Assembly (NCBI GenBank): GCA_039990395.1
Contig: JBDXFZ010000041.1
Span: 186,001 to 250,000 of the forward strand
Source of the DNA: CALINF01 sp039990395
GTDB lineage: Bacteria > Pseudomonadota > Gammaproteobacteria > Pseudomonadales > Halieaceae
Direction of reading: 5' to 3'
Length of the DNA: 64,000 nt
In this document: positions 18,062 to 26,523 of the stretch, piece after piece
Numbering within the stretch: position 1 is the stretch's first letter
Layout of the letters: each line of letters opens with the position of its first letter
Notes under the pieces: generated by a model
The model's database searches: none
What the model was told of the DNA's origin: nothing
The model's input: the letters and a program-made list of their open reading frames with translations, nothing else
Translations under genes and position numbers: made by a program

Positions 18062-19053
18062 TGGCTGACACCAGCTGCTATGCGCTGGCTCAATTGATAA
18101 ACGCTCATGGCGTACATTGCGCTATGGTTATAGCGAGTCGTTACGTAAAAATTGTGCAGACCCAGCCAGTACTCATAGCCGTCCTCCAATTCAAACTTCA
18201 TCGCGACGGCGCTCGCGGCCGGATCCAGATCGTCGGTCGTGGTGATACCTGCAGCCTCAAACTCCGCTACGGTAAATTTGGGTTTGAGATCGGCCCGAGT
18301 CCTGACAAACCATTCTTCTCCAACATCCGGCTGTGCGGTTGCGGCAGCAACAACCTGCCCTCCCGTGCGCCAACCATGGCGTTTAAAATAGTTCGCAACG
18401 CTGCCAATAGCGTCAACCGGATTACCCCAGATATCGATCAGGCCATCGCCATCAAAGTCGATTGCGTACTCTCGATAGCTACTGGGCATAAACTGGCCGT
18501 AACCCATAGCACCTGCGTAAGAGCCCTTCATGGCGAGCGGATCTAGACCTTGATCGCGCGTCAGCATCAGATAGTTCTTAAGCTCCTTGGTGAAGAAAGG
18601 CGAACGCCGGGGGTAATCAAATGCCAGCGTCGACAACGCATCAATAACACGATAACTACCGGTGATCCGTCCGTAGTAGGTTTCTACACCAATGATGGAA
18701 ACAATGATCTCAGCGGGGACGCCAGTCTCCTGCTCTGCTCTTGCTAGCGTTTCCTTATGCTCTGCATAAAACTCAATTCCCTGACGCTCCCGCTTGTCAG
18801 TAACAAATATCTTCCGGTAGTCATACCAAGGCTTGGTTTTCTCGGCGGGACGATCCATTGCCTTGAGGATACTGTCTTTGCGCTGCGCGTCATCGAATAC
18901 CGCCTCTAATGTAGCGCGGTCAAAACCATCTTCCTCGACCAATTCATTTATCAGCTCCTGCGCAAGAGGGTTAGCGCCATAATTATCGTCGGCCCAGGCC
19001 CCAAATGAGCCGCACAGTGCCAGTGCAGCCGTCACGTTCAACAATTTTTTCAT
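18058..19053 (-). CDS. mltB: Membrane-bound lytic transglycosylase B
   Basis: This 331-aa wall hydrolase has a signal peptide ending near AWADD. Because no lipobox Cys follows the signal, it is probably periplasmic and soluble rather than a lipoprotein. The MltB fold contains IIGVETYYGRITG with the catalytic Glu and AMGYGQFMPSSYR. It overlaps the rlpA start by 4 bp and follows rodA by 59 nt, within the elongation block. Confidence 0.93.
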   Translation of the reverse strand: MKKLLNVTAALALCGSFGAWADDNYGANPLAQELINELVEEDGFDRATLEAVFDDAQRKDSILKAMDRPAEKTKPWYDYRKIFVTDKRERQGIEFYAEHKETLARAEQETGVPAEIIVSIIGVETYYGRITGSYRVIDALSTLAFDYPRRSPFFTKELKNYLMLTRDQGLDPLAMKGSYAGAMGYGQFMPSSYREYAIDFDGDGLIDIWGNPVDAIGSVANYFKRHGWRTGGQVVAAATAQPDVGEEWFVRTRADLKPKFTVAEFEAAGITTTDDLDPAASAVAMKFELEDGYEYWLGLHNFYVTTRYNHSAMYAMSVYQLSQRIAAGVSQ

Positions 19054-19112
19054 TCAGGTGCTCTCTCTTATGGTGCGTATAACAACACAGTAGCTAGTCA
19101 GTTTATCCAAGG

Positions 19113-20255
19113 TCAGCCGGTACCCACGGCACGCCGCTCCGTTGCAACGGCCATCAGCAGACCAAAGCCCGCCATCAGCGTTACAACAGATGTGCCACCC
19201 GCGCTCACTAATGGCAGCGGAACACCAACAACAGGCAGGAGGCCAGCAACCATTCCCATGTTAACAAAGATGTATACAAAAAAGGTGAGTGTCAGGCTGC
19301 CCGCCAGCATTCTTCCGTAACTGGTTTGGGCTCGAAGGCCGATCCAGAACCCTCGCAGCAAAATCAAAATATACAGACTGAGCAGAAGCAGCACGCCGCG
19401 TAGCCCAAACTCTTCTGCGAGCACCGCGATAATAAAGTCGGTATGGCTCTCCGGCAGAAAGTCCAGTTGCGATTGTGTACCTTGAGTCCAGCCTTTACCT
19501 GCCCAGCCGCCGGAGCCGATGGCGGTTTTCGATTGAATGATATTCCAGCCCGCACCGAGCTTGTCACTCTCAGGGTTAAGCAACGTGAGGATCCGTTGCT
19601 TCTGATAATCTTTGAGCACAAACATCCACGCAGGCCACATGGATGCGCCCGCGAGCACCACGGCCCCCAAAATATAACGCCAGCCAATGCCTGCCATAAA
19701 CACAACGAACATGCCGCTGGCGGCAATCAACAGGGCGGTACCAAGATCTGGCTGCTTGAGTATCAACGCAGCTGGTATGCCAATGATCACTAAAGAGCCC
19801 AGAATATATTGGAATCGCGGCGGTAAAATACGCTCCGCCAAAAACCAGGCGACGGTCATCGGTACCACGAGCTTGAGAATCTCCGATGGCTGAAATCTGA
19901 AACCGCCCAGGGATAGCCAGCGCTGGGCACCCTTGGCGCCAACACCGACAAAAATAACTGCAACGAGCAACCCAATGCCCACCAGATAAAACCACGGGGC
20001 CCATCGCATGTACTGTGCCAGTCGGATCTGCGCAGCAACGATCATTACCACGTAACCCACCAGGAAATAGCGTCCCTGACGTACCACGGCGCCGGCGTCT
20101 GATCCCGAGCCGCTATACAATACCGTTAGACCCAGCGCGGTAAGCGTCAGCAGCAAAACCAGCAATGGGACATCAATATGAAAGCGAGATGCCGTGCTCG
20201 GCGGGCGAGCCAGATCGCTTGACCCGTGCGGCAGCTGGCGTACGTAATCACTCAT
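19113..20255 (-). CDS. rodA: Rod-shape peptidoglycan polymerase RodA (SEDS)
   Basis: This 380-aa integral membrane glycosyltransferase polymerises lipid II during elongation with PBP2. It has about ten membrane segments; the SEDS signatures are KGAQRWLSLGGFRFQPSE, QPDLGTALL and LPESHTDFIIAVLAEEFG. The start codon overlaps the mrdA stop by one base (TAATG), so the two partner proteins are translated together. Confidence 0.96.
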   Translation of the reverse strand: MSDYVRQLPHGSSDLARPPSTASRFHIDVPLLVLLLTLTALGLTVLYSGSGSDAGAVVRQGRYFLVGYVVMIVAAQIRLAQYMRWAPWFYLVGIGLLVAVIFVGVGAKGAQRWLSLGGFRFQPSEILKLVVPMTVAWFLAERILPPRFQYILGSLVIIGIPAALILKQPDLGTALLIAASGMFVVFMAGIGWRYILGAVVLAGASMWPAWMFVLKDYQKQRILTLLNPESDKLGAGWNIIQSKTAIGSGGWAGKGWTQGTQSQLDFLPESHTDFIIAVLAEEFGLRGVLLLLSLYILILLRGFWIGLRAQTSYGRMLAGSLTLTFFVYIFVNMGMVAGLLPVVGVPLPLVSAGGTSVVTLMAGFGLLMAVATERRAVGTG

Positions 20256-22102
20256 TAGCCAGCACTTTCATCTCCGATGAGCCAGGTATCCATCACTTCA
20301 CGGGCAATGGGGTAGGCCGCGCTGCTGCCGCCGCCATTTTCAACGATCACAGCGATCGCTATGGTAGGTGCTTGCAGCGGCGCAAATGCAATGAACAGAC
20401 CGTGATTACGGTGCCGTTCAGCCACATCCTCTTCTCTATAGACGGCATTCTGGGCGATGCCAATGACTTGGGCAGTGCCTGTCTTACCTGCAACTTCATA
20501 CTGTATGCCTTTGGCGATTTTGCGAGCAGAGCCGCGCTCGCCGTGAACGACAGCGCGCATGGCCTGATGTACTGAGTCCCAATTTTCCGGCCGCGCCTCT
20601 ACCTGACCCATCAGCGGCGCGGCGACGGGCTCACCGTCAACCTGCGACACCAGACGCGGCTGGCGCAATTCCCCACGCGTTGCCAGCACATTGGTGGCAA
20701 CCGCTAGCTGCATCGGTGTGGTCAACATATAGCCTTGACCAATACCGGCGCTGAGTGTCTCACCTGGATACCAAGGCTGCGCCATTGCCTCGCGTTTCCA
20801 GCGGGTAGAGGGCAGCACACCTCGGCGCTCATTCGTTGTGTCGACCCCCGTTCTTTCTCCGAGTCCATAGGGGTGCATGTAGTCGTACATACGATCAATG
20901 GTGAGGCGGCGGGCCAGGTCATAAAAGTACACATCGCAGGACTCCGCGATGGCCATATTCAATGCCACCTGCGGTGCATGACCGGTACCCCGAATTTTAA
21001 GAATCCAGTCACGGTAGCGCCGCGAGTCTCCCGGCAGCCGGTACCAACCCGGATCAGCCACAGTGGTCTCGGGTGTAACCAACCCCGACTCCAGGCCCGC
21101 CATGCCCATGATCGGCTTGACGGTAGAACCAGGCGGGTACTGTCCTTGTACAGCCCTATTAAAAAGGGGCACGTCTGGTGAATCGCGCAACGCGCTGTAC
21201 TGCACTGAACTGATACCATTCACAAACAGGTTGGTATCAAAACCCGGTGTCGACACCAGCGCCAGAATACCCCCCGTCGCAGGATCGATTGCCACAACGG
21301 CCCCACGTTGCTCGCCAAGTGCTTCATACGCGGTTTTTTGTAAACGGATATCCAGATGCAGTTTAAGATCAGCCCCGGGTACGGGGTCAAAACGCTCCAG
21401 TACGCGCAGAACACGTCCATGCGCATTGGTTTCTACATTTTGATAGCCAACTGTGCCATGTAGGGTGTCCTCGTAGAACTTCTCGACGCCGACCTTGCCA
21501 ATATGGAAGGTGCCTCGATAGTCCGTCTCATCCAGGTCCCAGGTTTCCTGCTCATTGATTCTTCCCACATACCCTAGGGCATGTGAGAACAGGAAGCCGT
21601 GCGGATAATGACGCAGCAGTTGCGCATCGACGACAACACCCGGCAGATTGTGGCGGTTCACGGCCAGTTGTGCGCGCTCTTCTTCGGTTAAGCGAAAGCG
21701 CAGTGGAACCGCCTCATAGGGCCGACTTCGCTTGAGTTTCTTCTGAAAATTATCCAGATCGCTTTCTGAAATGGGCAGCATTGTCTGTAGCTCAGCCAAC
21801 GTCGTATCGAGATCGTTCACACGCTCGCGCACAACAGAAAGGATATAGCTGGGCCTGTTATCTGCTAGCAGCACACCGTTGCGATCGTAGATAAGTCCGC
21901 GGCGCGGTGGCAGTGGTTGAAGTTGAACCCGATTGCGATCTGACTGCGTGCGATAGGTATCGAAGTGGGTTATCTGCAGCGAATAGTAGCGCCCCAGAAT
22001 AATCGAGAGCAGGCCAAAAACGATCGCAATTGCTGTGATTGTGCGCGCACTGTACACCCGGGTTTCCCGATGAGAATCCTTGAGTGCTATGTACTGGGGC
22101 AT
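20255..22102 (-). CDS. mrdA: Penicillin-binding protein 2 (elongation transpeptidase)
   Basis: This 615-aa class B PBP cross-links wall peptides during elongation. A single N-terminal membrane helix (about 20-45) is followed by a pedestal domain and a C-terminal transpeptidase domain with the active-site STVK in YPPGSTVKPIMG (about residue 328), SCD in AIAESCDVYF and KTGTAQ near residue 545. Its stop overlaps the rodA start. It lies 31 nt after rlmH. Confidence 0.96.
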   Translation of the reverse strand: MPQYIALKDSHRETRVYSARTITAIAIVFGLLSIILGRYYSLQITHFDTYRTQSDRNRVQLQPLPPRRGLIYDRNGVLLADNRPSYILSVVRERVNDLDTTLAELQTMLPISESDLDNFQKKLKRSRPYEAVPLRFRLTEEERAQLAVNRHNLPGVVVDAQLLRHYPHGFLFSHALGYVGRINEQETWDLDETDYRGTFHIGKVGVEKFYEDTLHGTVGYQNVETNAHGRVLRVLERFDPVPGADLKLHLDIRLQKTAYEALGEQRGAVVAIDPATGGILALVSTPGFDTNLFVNGISSVQYSALRDSPDVPLFNRAVQGQYPPGSTVKPIMGMAGLESGLVTPETTVADPGWYRLPGDSRRYRDWILKIRGTGHAPQVALNMAIAESCDVYFYDLARRLTIDRMYDYMHPYGLGERTGVDTTNERRGVLPSTRWKREAMAQPWYPGETLSAGIGQGYMLTTPMQLAVATNVLATRGELRQPRLVSQVDGEPVAAPLMGQVEARPENWDSVHQAMRAVVHGERGSARKIAKGIQYEVAGKTGTAQVIGIAQNAVYREEDVAERHRNHGLFIAFAPLQAPTIAIAVIVENGGGSSAAYPIAREVMDTWLIGDESAG

Positions 22103-22133
22103 TCGAACGACAGCCTGGCCTGGGGGTTACAAA

Positions 22134-22604
22134 CTACTCGCGATGATACGGGTGGTTCACTGTGATTGTCCAAGCCCGATACAACTGTTCGGCTAATAAA
22201 ATACGTACAAGAGGGTGTGGCAGGGTCAGATCACTCAGCGACCAGCGCTGATTGGACCGTTGCAATGCCTCTTGGGATAACCCATCAGGGCCACCGATCA
22301 GAAATGCGACGTTTTCTCCGTTCATCTGCCAGTCGCGTAAATACCCAGCCAATTGCTCTGTCGACCAGGGTTTTCCCTGCACATCGAGGGCTATCACGCG
22401 GTCGCCGGCTGGAATAGCTTTAAGCAACTGCTCGCCTTCCAGATTACACAGTTGCTGTGGCGTGCGGTCGCCGCCTCGGCGCGCCAGCGCAATCTCGCGA
22501 AATCCGAAATGGTACTCTTTGGGCAACCTGCGAACGTATTCATCAACGCCCTGCTCAACCCACGGCGGCATGCGGGTACCCACCGCCAGCGCGGTGAGGC
22601 GCAT
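22134..22604 (-). CDS. rlmH: 23S rRNA pseudouridine-1915 N3-methyltransferase
   Basis: This 156-aa SPOUT methyltransferase modifies the pseudouridine in helix 69 of 23S rRNA. It has the knot-fold SAM loop in FLIGGPDGL and the C-terminal LPHPLVRILLAEQLYRAW with HPYHRE at the end, all diagnostic. Its start overlaps the rsfS stop by one base (TAATG), matching the usual rsfS-rlmH pairing. Confidence 0.96.
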   Translation of the reverse strand: MRLTALAVGTRMPPWVEQGVDEYVRRLPKEYHFGFREIALARRGGDRTPQQLCNLEGEQLLKAIPAGDRVIALDVQGKPWSTEQLAGYLRDWQMNGENVAFLIGGPDGLSQEALQRSNQRWSLSDLTLPHPLVRILLAEQLYRAWTITVNHPYHRE

Positions 22605-22939
22605 TATTGCTCTACGTCAGTGTCAACCCAGAGTCGTTCCAGGTCATAGAAATCACGCGTTGCCGGCAGCATCACGTGCAGCACAACGTCGCCGAAGTCA
22701 ACGAGAACCCACTCGCCAACATCATCCCCCTCTACCCCTAGCGGCGGTATACCTGCCTTTTTGGCCTCAACCACAACATTAGTGGCTAGTGATTTGACGT
22801 GACGGTTTGATGTACCGCTGGCAATAACCAGGCAATCCGTAACATCCGTCATACCAGTAACGTCCAGGGCAACGGTATTCACTGCCTTGAGATCATCGAG
22901 GGCATCTGTCACTAAGGTTTTCAATGCGCTTACTTCCAT
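22604..22939 (-). CDS. rsfS: Ribosomal silencing factor RsfS
   Basis: This 111-aa protein is read from the ATG at 22939. A GTG at 22954 would add 5 residues, but MEVSALKTLVTDALDDLK aligns directly with the start of E. coli RsfS. RsfS binds ribosomal protein L14 and blocks subunit joining in starvation. The conserved core contains DCLVIASGTSNRHVKSLA and GEWVLVDFGDVVLHVM. It is coupled to rlmH and follows nadD. Confidence 0.95.
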   Translation of the reverse strand: MEVSALKTLVTDALDDLKAVNTVALDVTGMTDVTDCLVIASGTSNRHVKSLATNVVVEAKKAGIPPLGVEGDDVGEWVLVDFGDVVLHVMLPATRDFYDLERLWVDTDVEQ

Positions 22940-22967
22940 GTGGATCAGTAACACTCCAGAGGGTTAT

Positions 22968-23654
22968 TCATGCGGGGTTTTCCTTTTGTCGGTAAAGCTC
23001 GTGCTGATCAATGTAGTCCAGAACCGGCTCAGGCAGCAGGTAACGCACCGATTGCCCCAATTGTAACAGGCTACGAATTTCGGTGGAGGAAATTGCAAGC
23101 GGTCGCAGTTCTTCCACGTAAACGAGACCAGAGGCCTGGCGGTGAAGTTGAGCTGGGTCGGTACAGCGATGCACCTGCAGCCAGTCAGCAACAACGCCTT
23201 CTGCTGGCAGCGTCCAGCCCGGTCGCGCGATGACGATTACGTGAGCAACATCGAGCAGCTCGTGCCAACGATGCCAGGTCGCGATAGTCTGAATCGCGTC
23301 ACAGCCCATCACCAGACACAAACCACGCTGCTGTCCAAGGTCCTGCCGGATATCCACCAGACTGTCGTAGCTGTAGGAAGGGCCCTCACGCTCAAGCTCG
23401 CGTCGATCGCAGCCCAGCCGGGGCTCGCCTGTTACAGCCAACTCCACCATAGCCGCACGGTGCTCCGCACTGCAGCCGGGCTGCTCCCTGTGTACTGGCT
23501 GGGCGCACGGCATCAGATCGAGGTGCTGAAGTTGTAAATGCTCAACAAGCTCTATGGCCGAGCGCAGGTGTCCATAGTGTACGGGGTTGAATGTTCCACC
23601 AAACACGGCCACCGCATTGCCCGAATCCGCCTGCGTTGATGCGCGGGCACTCAA
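22968..23654 (-). CDS. nadD: Nicotinate-nucleotide adenylyltransferase
   Basis: This 228-aa enzyme makes deamido-NAD from nicotinate mononucleotide and ATP. It has the nucleotidyl-transferase start VFGGTFNPVHYGHL and the C-terminal ISSTEIR (ISSTxxR) motif. The start is uncertain: a TTG at 23654 overlaps the proA stop (TTGA) and gives about ten more N-terminal residues than E. coli NadD; no ATG lies before the catalytic loop. Confidence 0.93.
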   Translation of the reverse strand: MSARASTQADSGNAVAVFGGTFNPVHYGHLRSAIELVEHLQLQHLDLMPCAQPVHREQPGCSAEHRAAMVELAVTGEPRLGCDRRELEREGPSYSYDSLVDIRQDLGQQRGLCLVMGCDAIQTIATWHRWHELLDVAHVIVIARPGWTLPAEGVVADWLQVHRCTDPAQLHRQASGLVYVEELRPLAISSTEIRSLLQLGQSVRYLLPEPVLDYIDQHELYRQKENPA

Positions 23655-24919
23655 GTGCGAATCTGCCCCTCGCCAAGCACCACATATTTTTGCGATGTCA
23701 GCCCCTCGAGACCCACGGGGCCGCGCGCATGCAATTTGTCTGTGGAAATACCAATCTCAGCACCCAGGCCATATTCGAAGCCATCAGCAAATCGGGTAGA
23801 GGCGTTGATCATTACCGAGGCGGAGTCGACCTCGCGCAGGAAACGCATCGCTCGCGGGTGGTCGCTCGTCACGATAGAATCTGTATGTTGTGAACTGTAG
23901 CGCGCAATGTGATCGATCGCCTCATCGAGCCCGCTGACGATACGCACCGACAGAACAGGCGCCAGATATTCCGCTGACCAATCCTCCTCGGTAGCCGCCA
24001 CCGCAACAGGCACCAACGCACAGGTTTTTTCGCAACCTCGCATTTCCACCCCAGCATCGCTGTAGGCCTGTGCCAGAGCTGGCAGCACATCATCGGCCTC
24101 AGCTTCAGCAACGAGCAATGTCTCCATCGTATTGCAGGTGCCATAGCGCTGGGTTTTGCTGTTCAGTGCTATCGCGTGTGCCATTTCCAGATCGGCACCC
24201 TGGTCAATGTATACATGACAGACCCCATCAAGATGCTTGATCACCGGCACGCGCGCGTCGCGGCTGATACGCTCGATCAGTCCTTTGCCACCGCGCGGCA
24301 CGATAACATCCACAAACTCGGGCATGGCGATTAACTCGCCTACAGCCGCGCGATCAGCAGTGGCAACAATCCCAATTGCCGCTTGCGGCAACCCCGCAGC
24401 TGACAAACCCTGAGCAACACAAGAAGCGATAGCCCGGTTGGACCCAAGCGCCTCGGAGCCCCCGCGCAGTATGCTGGCATTACCGGCCTTCAAGCACAGG
24501 CTCGCCGCCTCGACAGTCACGTTCGGTCGCGATTCGTAAATGATGCCAATCACACCCAGCGGCACCCGCATGCGCCCTACGGTAATACCTGAAGGCATGG
24601 TGTTCATATCAGTAATGCTGCCCACTGGATCGGGTAGAGCCACCACCTGCGTCAAGCCCTCTAACATTGCATCTATACGAGAAGGTGTTAACTCCAGTCG
24701 ATCGAGTAACGCGGGTGCAAGTTGATTGTCACGGCCCCGATCCATGTCTAACGCATTGGCCTGTGCCAACTCAGTTCGAGCACCATCTATAGCATCGCGC
24801 ATGGATTCAAGCGCCAGGTTTCGTACAGCAGTAGAAGAGGCAGCCACCGTGCGCGAAGCCTCTCTTGCGGCAGCACCCAGTTCGGCCATATAGGTCGCAA
24901 TGTCGATGTTCGTGGTCAT
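23651..24919 (-). CDS. proA: Gamma-glutamyl phosphate reductase
   Basis: This 422-aa NADPH-dependent dehydrogenase reduces gamma-glutamyl phosphate to glutamate semialdehyde in proline synthesis. Signatures include GVIGIIYESRPNVTVEAASL, LRGGSEALGSN, VIKHLDGVCHVY and the catalytic Cys in RYGTCNTMETLLV. It overlaps nadD by 4 bp and heads the minus-strand block that runs to lipB. The partner kinase proB is not in the window. Confidence 0.96.
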   Translation of the reverse strand: MTTNIDIATYMAELGAAAREASRTVAASSTAVRNLALESMRDAIDGARTELAQANALDMDRGRDNQLAPALLDRLELTPSRIDAMLEGLTQVVALPDPVGSITDMNTMPSGITVGRMRVPLGVIGIIYESRPNVTVEAASLCLKAGNASILRGGSEALGSNRAIASCVAQGLSAAGLPQAAIGIVATADRAAVGELIAMPEFVDVIVPRGGKGLIERISRDARVPVIKHLDGVCHVYIDQGADLEMAHAIALNSKTQRYGTCNTMETLLVAEAEADDVLPALAQAYSDAGVEMRGCEKTCALVPVAVAATEEDWSAEYLAPVLSVRIVSGLDEAIDHIARYSSQHTDSIVTSDHPRAMRFLREVDSASVMINASTRFADGFEYGLGAEIGISTDKLHARGPVGLEGLTSQKYVVLGEGQIRT

Positions 24920-25110
24920 GTCGATGCCAGGCCATCCAGCCAGAGAAAGCTGGCGATTATACCTGATGGTCTGGCGTGGTGTGCCAAGCCGTTACGCGAA
25001 AAATCACCGCGACCCGGTGGCGTCCACGAAAGCGCGCTATGCACCTCACCAACGTATTTGCCGCGCAAGCACGCACAGACGACACCCGCATAATCCCAAC
25101 GAGAATCTTA

Positions 25111-25139
25111 TTGACAATCATTCTCATTAGCATTAACTT
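25111..25139 (+). promoter_or_regulatory. Promoter with overlapping Fur-box-like site upstream of bfd
   Basis: A perfect -35 TTGACA lies at 25111-25116. Overlapping it, TGACAATCATTCTCA (25112-25126) matches the 7-1-7 Fur consensus TGATAAT-N-ATTATCA with two mismatches. A weak -10 (TAACTT) lies 17 bp downstream. It is 43-70 bp before the bfd start. Iron-responsive control of bfd by Fur is known in other Gammaproteobacteria; here it is inferred. Confidence 0.7.
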
Positions 25140-25181
25140 TGAATCATCAACAATTAAATGTAATCGACGGGCCGCAACATT

Positions 25182-25385
25182 ATGTACGTCTGCATCTGCA
25201 AGGGCATTACCGATACCCAAATCCGCGCTGCGGTTGAAGATGGCGCCAGCTCGGTTAGCGATGTCCGCAATACTCTAGGCGTTGCAAGCCAGTGCGGCAG
25301 ATGTGGCGAACTGGCCAGCGAGATCGTTCGCCAATCCCTGCACCCCAAGGTCGACAACCAGTCGCTGTTCTACGCGATCAGCTAG
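25182..25385 (+). CDS. bfd: Bacterioferritin-associated ferredoxin
   Basis: This 67-aa protein has a [2Fe-2S] site formed by Cys 4, 6, 38 and 41 (MYVCICKG and SQCGRCGE). Bfd binds bacterioferritin and passes electrons to release stored iron. It lies directly upstream of bfr in the same direction, and Fur-box-like sites sit before each gene. Length and cysteine spacing are those of E. coli Bfd (64 aa). Confidence 0.95.
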   Translation: MYVCICKGITDTQIRAAVEDGASSVSDVRNTLGVASQCGRCGELASEIVRQSLHPKVDNQSLFYAIS

Positions 25386-25408
25386 CGCATACCCCCTCAC
25401 TTGCCTAC

Positions 25409-25431
25409 ATGATAATCGTAACGATTATCAT
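25409..25431. promoter_or_regulatory. Fur box between bfd and bfr
   Basis: This is a perfect inverted repeat with 11-bp arms around a single A. It contains the outer half-sites of the 19-bp Fur box, GATAAT-N7-ATTATC, at exact spacing. It is 88 bp before the bfr start, so bfr probably has its own iron-regulated promoter or shares control with bfd. Confidence 0.8.
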
Positions 25432-25518
25432 TAATGTTTTCCTTTATTATCAAACACTTATGTTGACTTGGGCGCGTTCCGAGGGCACCATGATCGGCGT
25501 TTATACAAGGAGACTAAA

Positions 25519-26001
25519 ATGAAAGGCGATCCACAGGTTATTGCTCACCTCAACACCATTCTTGGCAACGAACTGGTAGCCATTAACCAGTACTTTTTGC
25601 ATGCGCGCATGTACAAGGATTGGGGCTTACAAGAACTGGCCGACCACGAATATCACGAATCGATAGACGAGATGAAGCACGCCGACAAGCTCGTTGAGCG
25701 CATTCTGTTCCTGGAAGGATTACCCAATATGCAGGATCTGGGTAAATTGATGATCGGTGAGAACACTGCAGAGATGCTGGCCTGTGACCTGAAACTGGAG
25801 CATGTGGCACACAACGATTTGCGAGCTGCTGTCGCCTATTCAGAGTCAGTTGGCGATTACGTGTCGCGCGATCTGTTCGTAGAAATCATGGAAGCAGAAG
25901 AAGAGCATATTGACTGGCTGGAAACCCAGATCAGCCTGATAGACAAAGTCGGCCTGCAGAACTACCTGCAGACCGCCATGGAAACCGTCAAACCCGCCTG
26001 A
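25519..26001 (+). CDS. bfr: Bacterioferritin (haem-containing iron-storage cage)
   Basis: This is a 160-aa protein from the ATG at 25519 behind AAGGAG; a start at 25468 would add 17 unrelated residues. It begins MKGDPQVIAHLN like E. coli Bfr. Met52 in IDEMKHAD is the haem ligand at the subunit interface, and the ferroxidase residues are in NELVAINQY, EYHESIDEM and EAEEEHIDW. It oxidises and stores iron in a 24-mer cage. It is paired with bfd. Confidence 0.96.
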   Translation: MKGDPQVIAHLNTILGNELVAINQYFLHARMYKDWGLQELADHEYHESIDEMKHADKLVERILFLEGLPNMQDLGKLMIGENTAEMLACDLKLEHVAHNDLRAAVAYSESVGDYVSRDLFVEIMEAEEEHIDWLETQISLIDKVGLQNYLQTAMETVKPA

Positions 26002-26008
26002 GTAGATC

Positions 26009-26341
26009 CTACTCGTCGCTCTGCGACGCTGCAGCCGTGTCCTTGATCAGCGTCTGCAGCTCTCCTGACTCGTGCATTTCGGTCACGATGTCACAACCGC
26101 CAATCAACTCGCCGGCTACCCACAACTGTGGGAATGTCGGCCAGTTCGCGTATGCCGGTAGATTGGCGCGAATTTCCGGGTTGGACAGGATGTCGACGTA
26201 AGCAAAGCGCTCACCACAGGCCATCAACGCCTGTACGGTGCGAGCCGAGAAGCCGCACTGGGGCTGATTGGGCGAACCCTTCATGTAAACCAAGATGGGG
26301 TTAGACGCTATTTGCTCTTCGATGGTTTCAATAATTTCCAT
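26009..26341 (-). CDS. grxD: Monothiol glutaredoxin (Grx4/GrxD type)
   Basis: This 110-aa protein carries the CGFS active site in PQCGFSARTVQ (about residue 29), KGSPNQP before it and WPTFPQLWVAGELIGGCDI, the glutathione-binding part. Such proteins bind and deliver [2Fe-2S] clusters with glutathione, often with BolA. It is convergent with bfr (7 nt between stops), which places a cluster carrier next to iron storage. Confidence 0.95.
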   Translation of the reverse strand: MEIIETIEEQIASNPILVYMKGSPNQPQCGFSARTVQALMACGERFAYVDILSNPEIRANLPAYANWPTFPQLWVAGELIGGCDIVTEMHESGELQTLIKDTAAASQSDE

Positions 26342-26439
26342 TGTTGTCTCTGCTCTCCTGTTGCCAGCTCACTCCGGGGCATCCCGGGCGCGCCATTCTA
26401 ACGACTTCGGTCGCAAAAATCGCGTCCAGTTGCCGGGAA

Positions 26440-26468
26440 TTGCCAAACTCCTGTTTCGGCGATATGCT
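26440..26468 (+). promoter_or_regulatory. Likely argD promoter
   Basis: TTGCCA (26440-26445) and TATGCT (26463-26468) are separated by 17 bp, a good sigma-70-like pair, 56 bp before the argD start. Transcription would begin near 26475, just before the leader hairpin. Confidence 0.5.
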
Positions 26469-26479
26469 CTGTCTTTAAT

Positions 26480-26501
26480 AGGCAGCCACAGCTGCCTTTT
26501 T
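26480..26501 (+). terminator. Terminator-like hairpin in the argD leader
   Basis: AGGCAGC and GCTGCCT pair perfectly around CACA and run into TTTT. The hairpin lies between the likely promoter and the argD ribosome-binding site. It could attenuate argD, stabilise the 5' end of its mRNA, or end an undetected short transcript from upstream. Confidence 0.55.
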
Positions 26502-26523
26502 GCGTTTTTGGGAGTAGCTCAAC

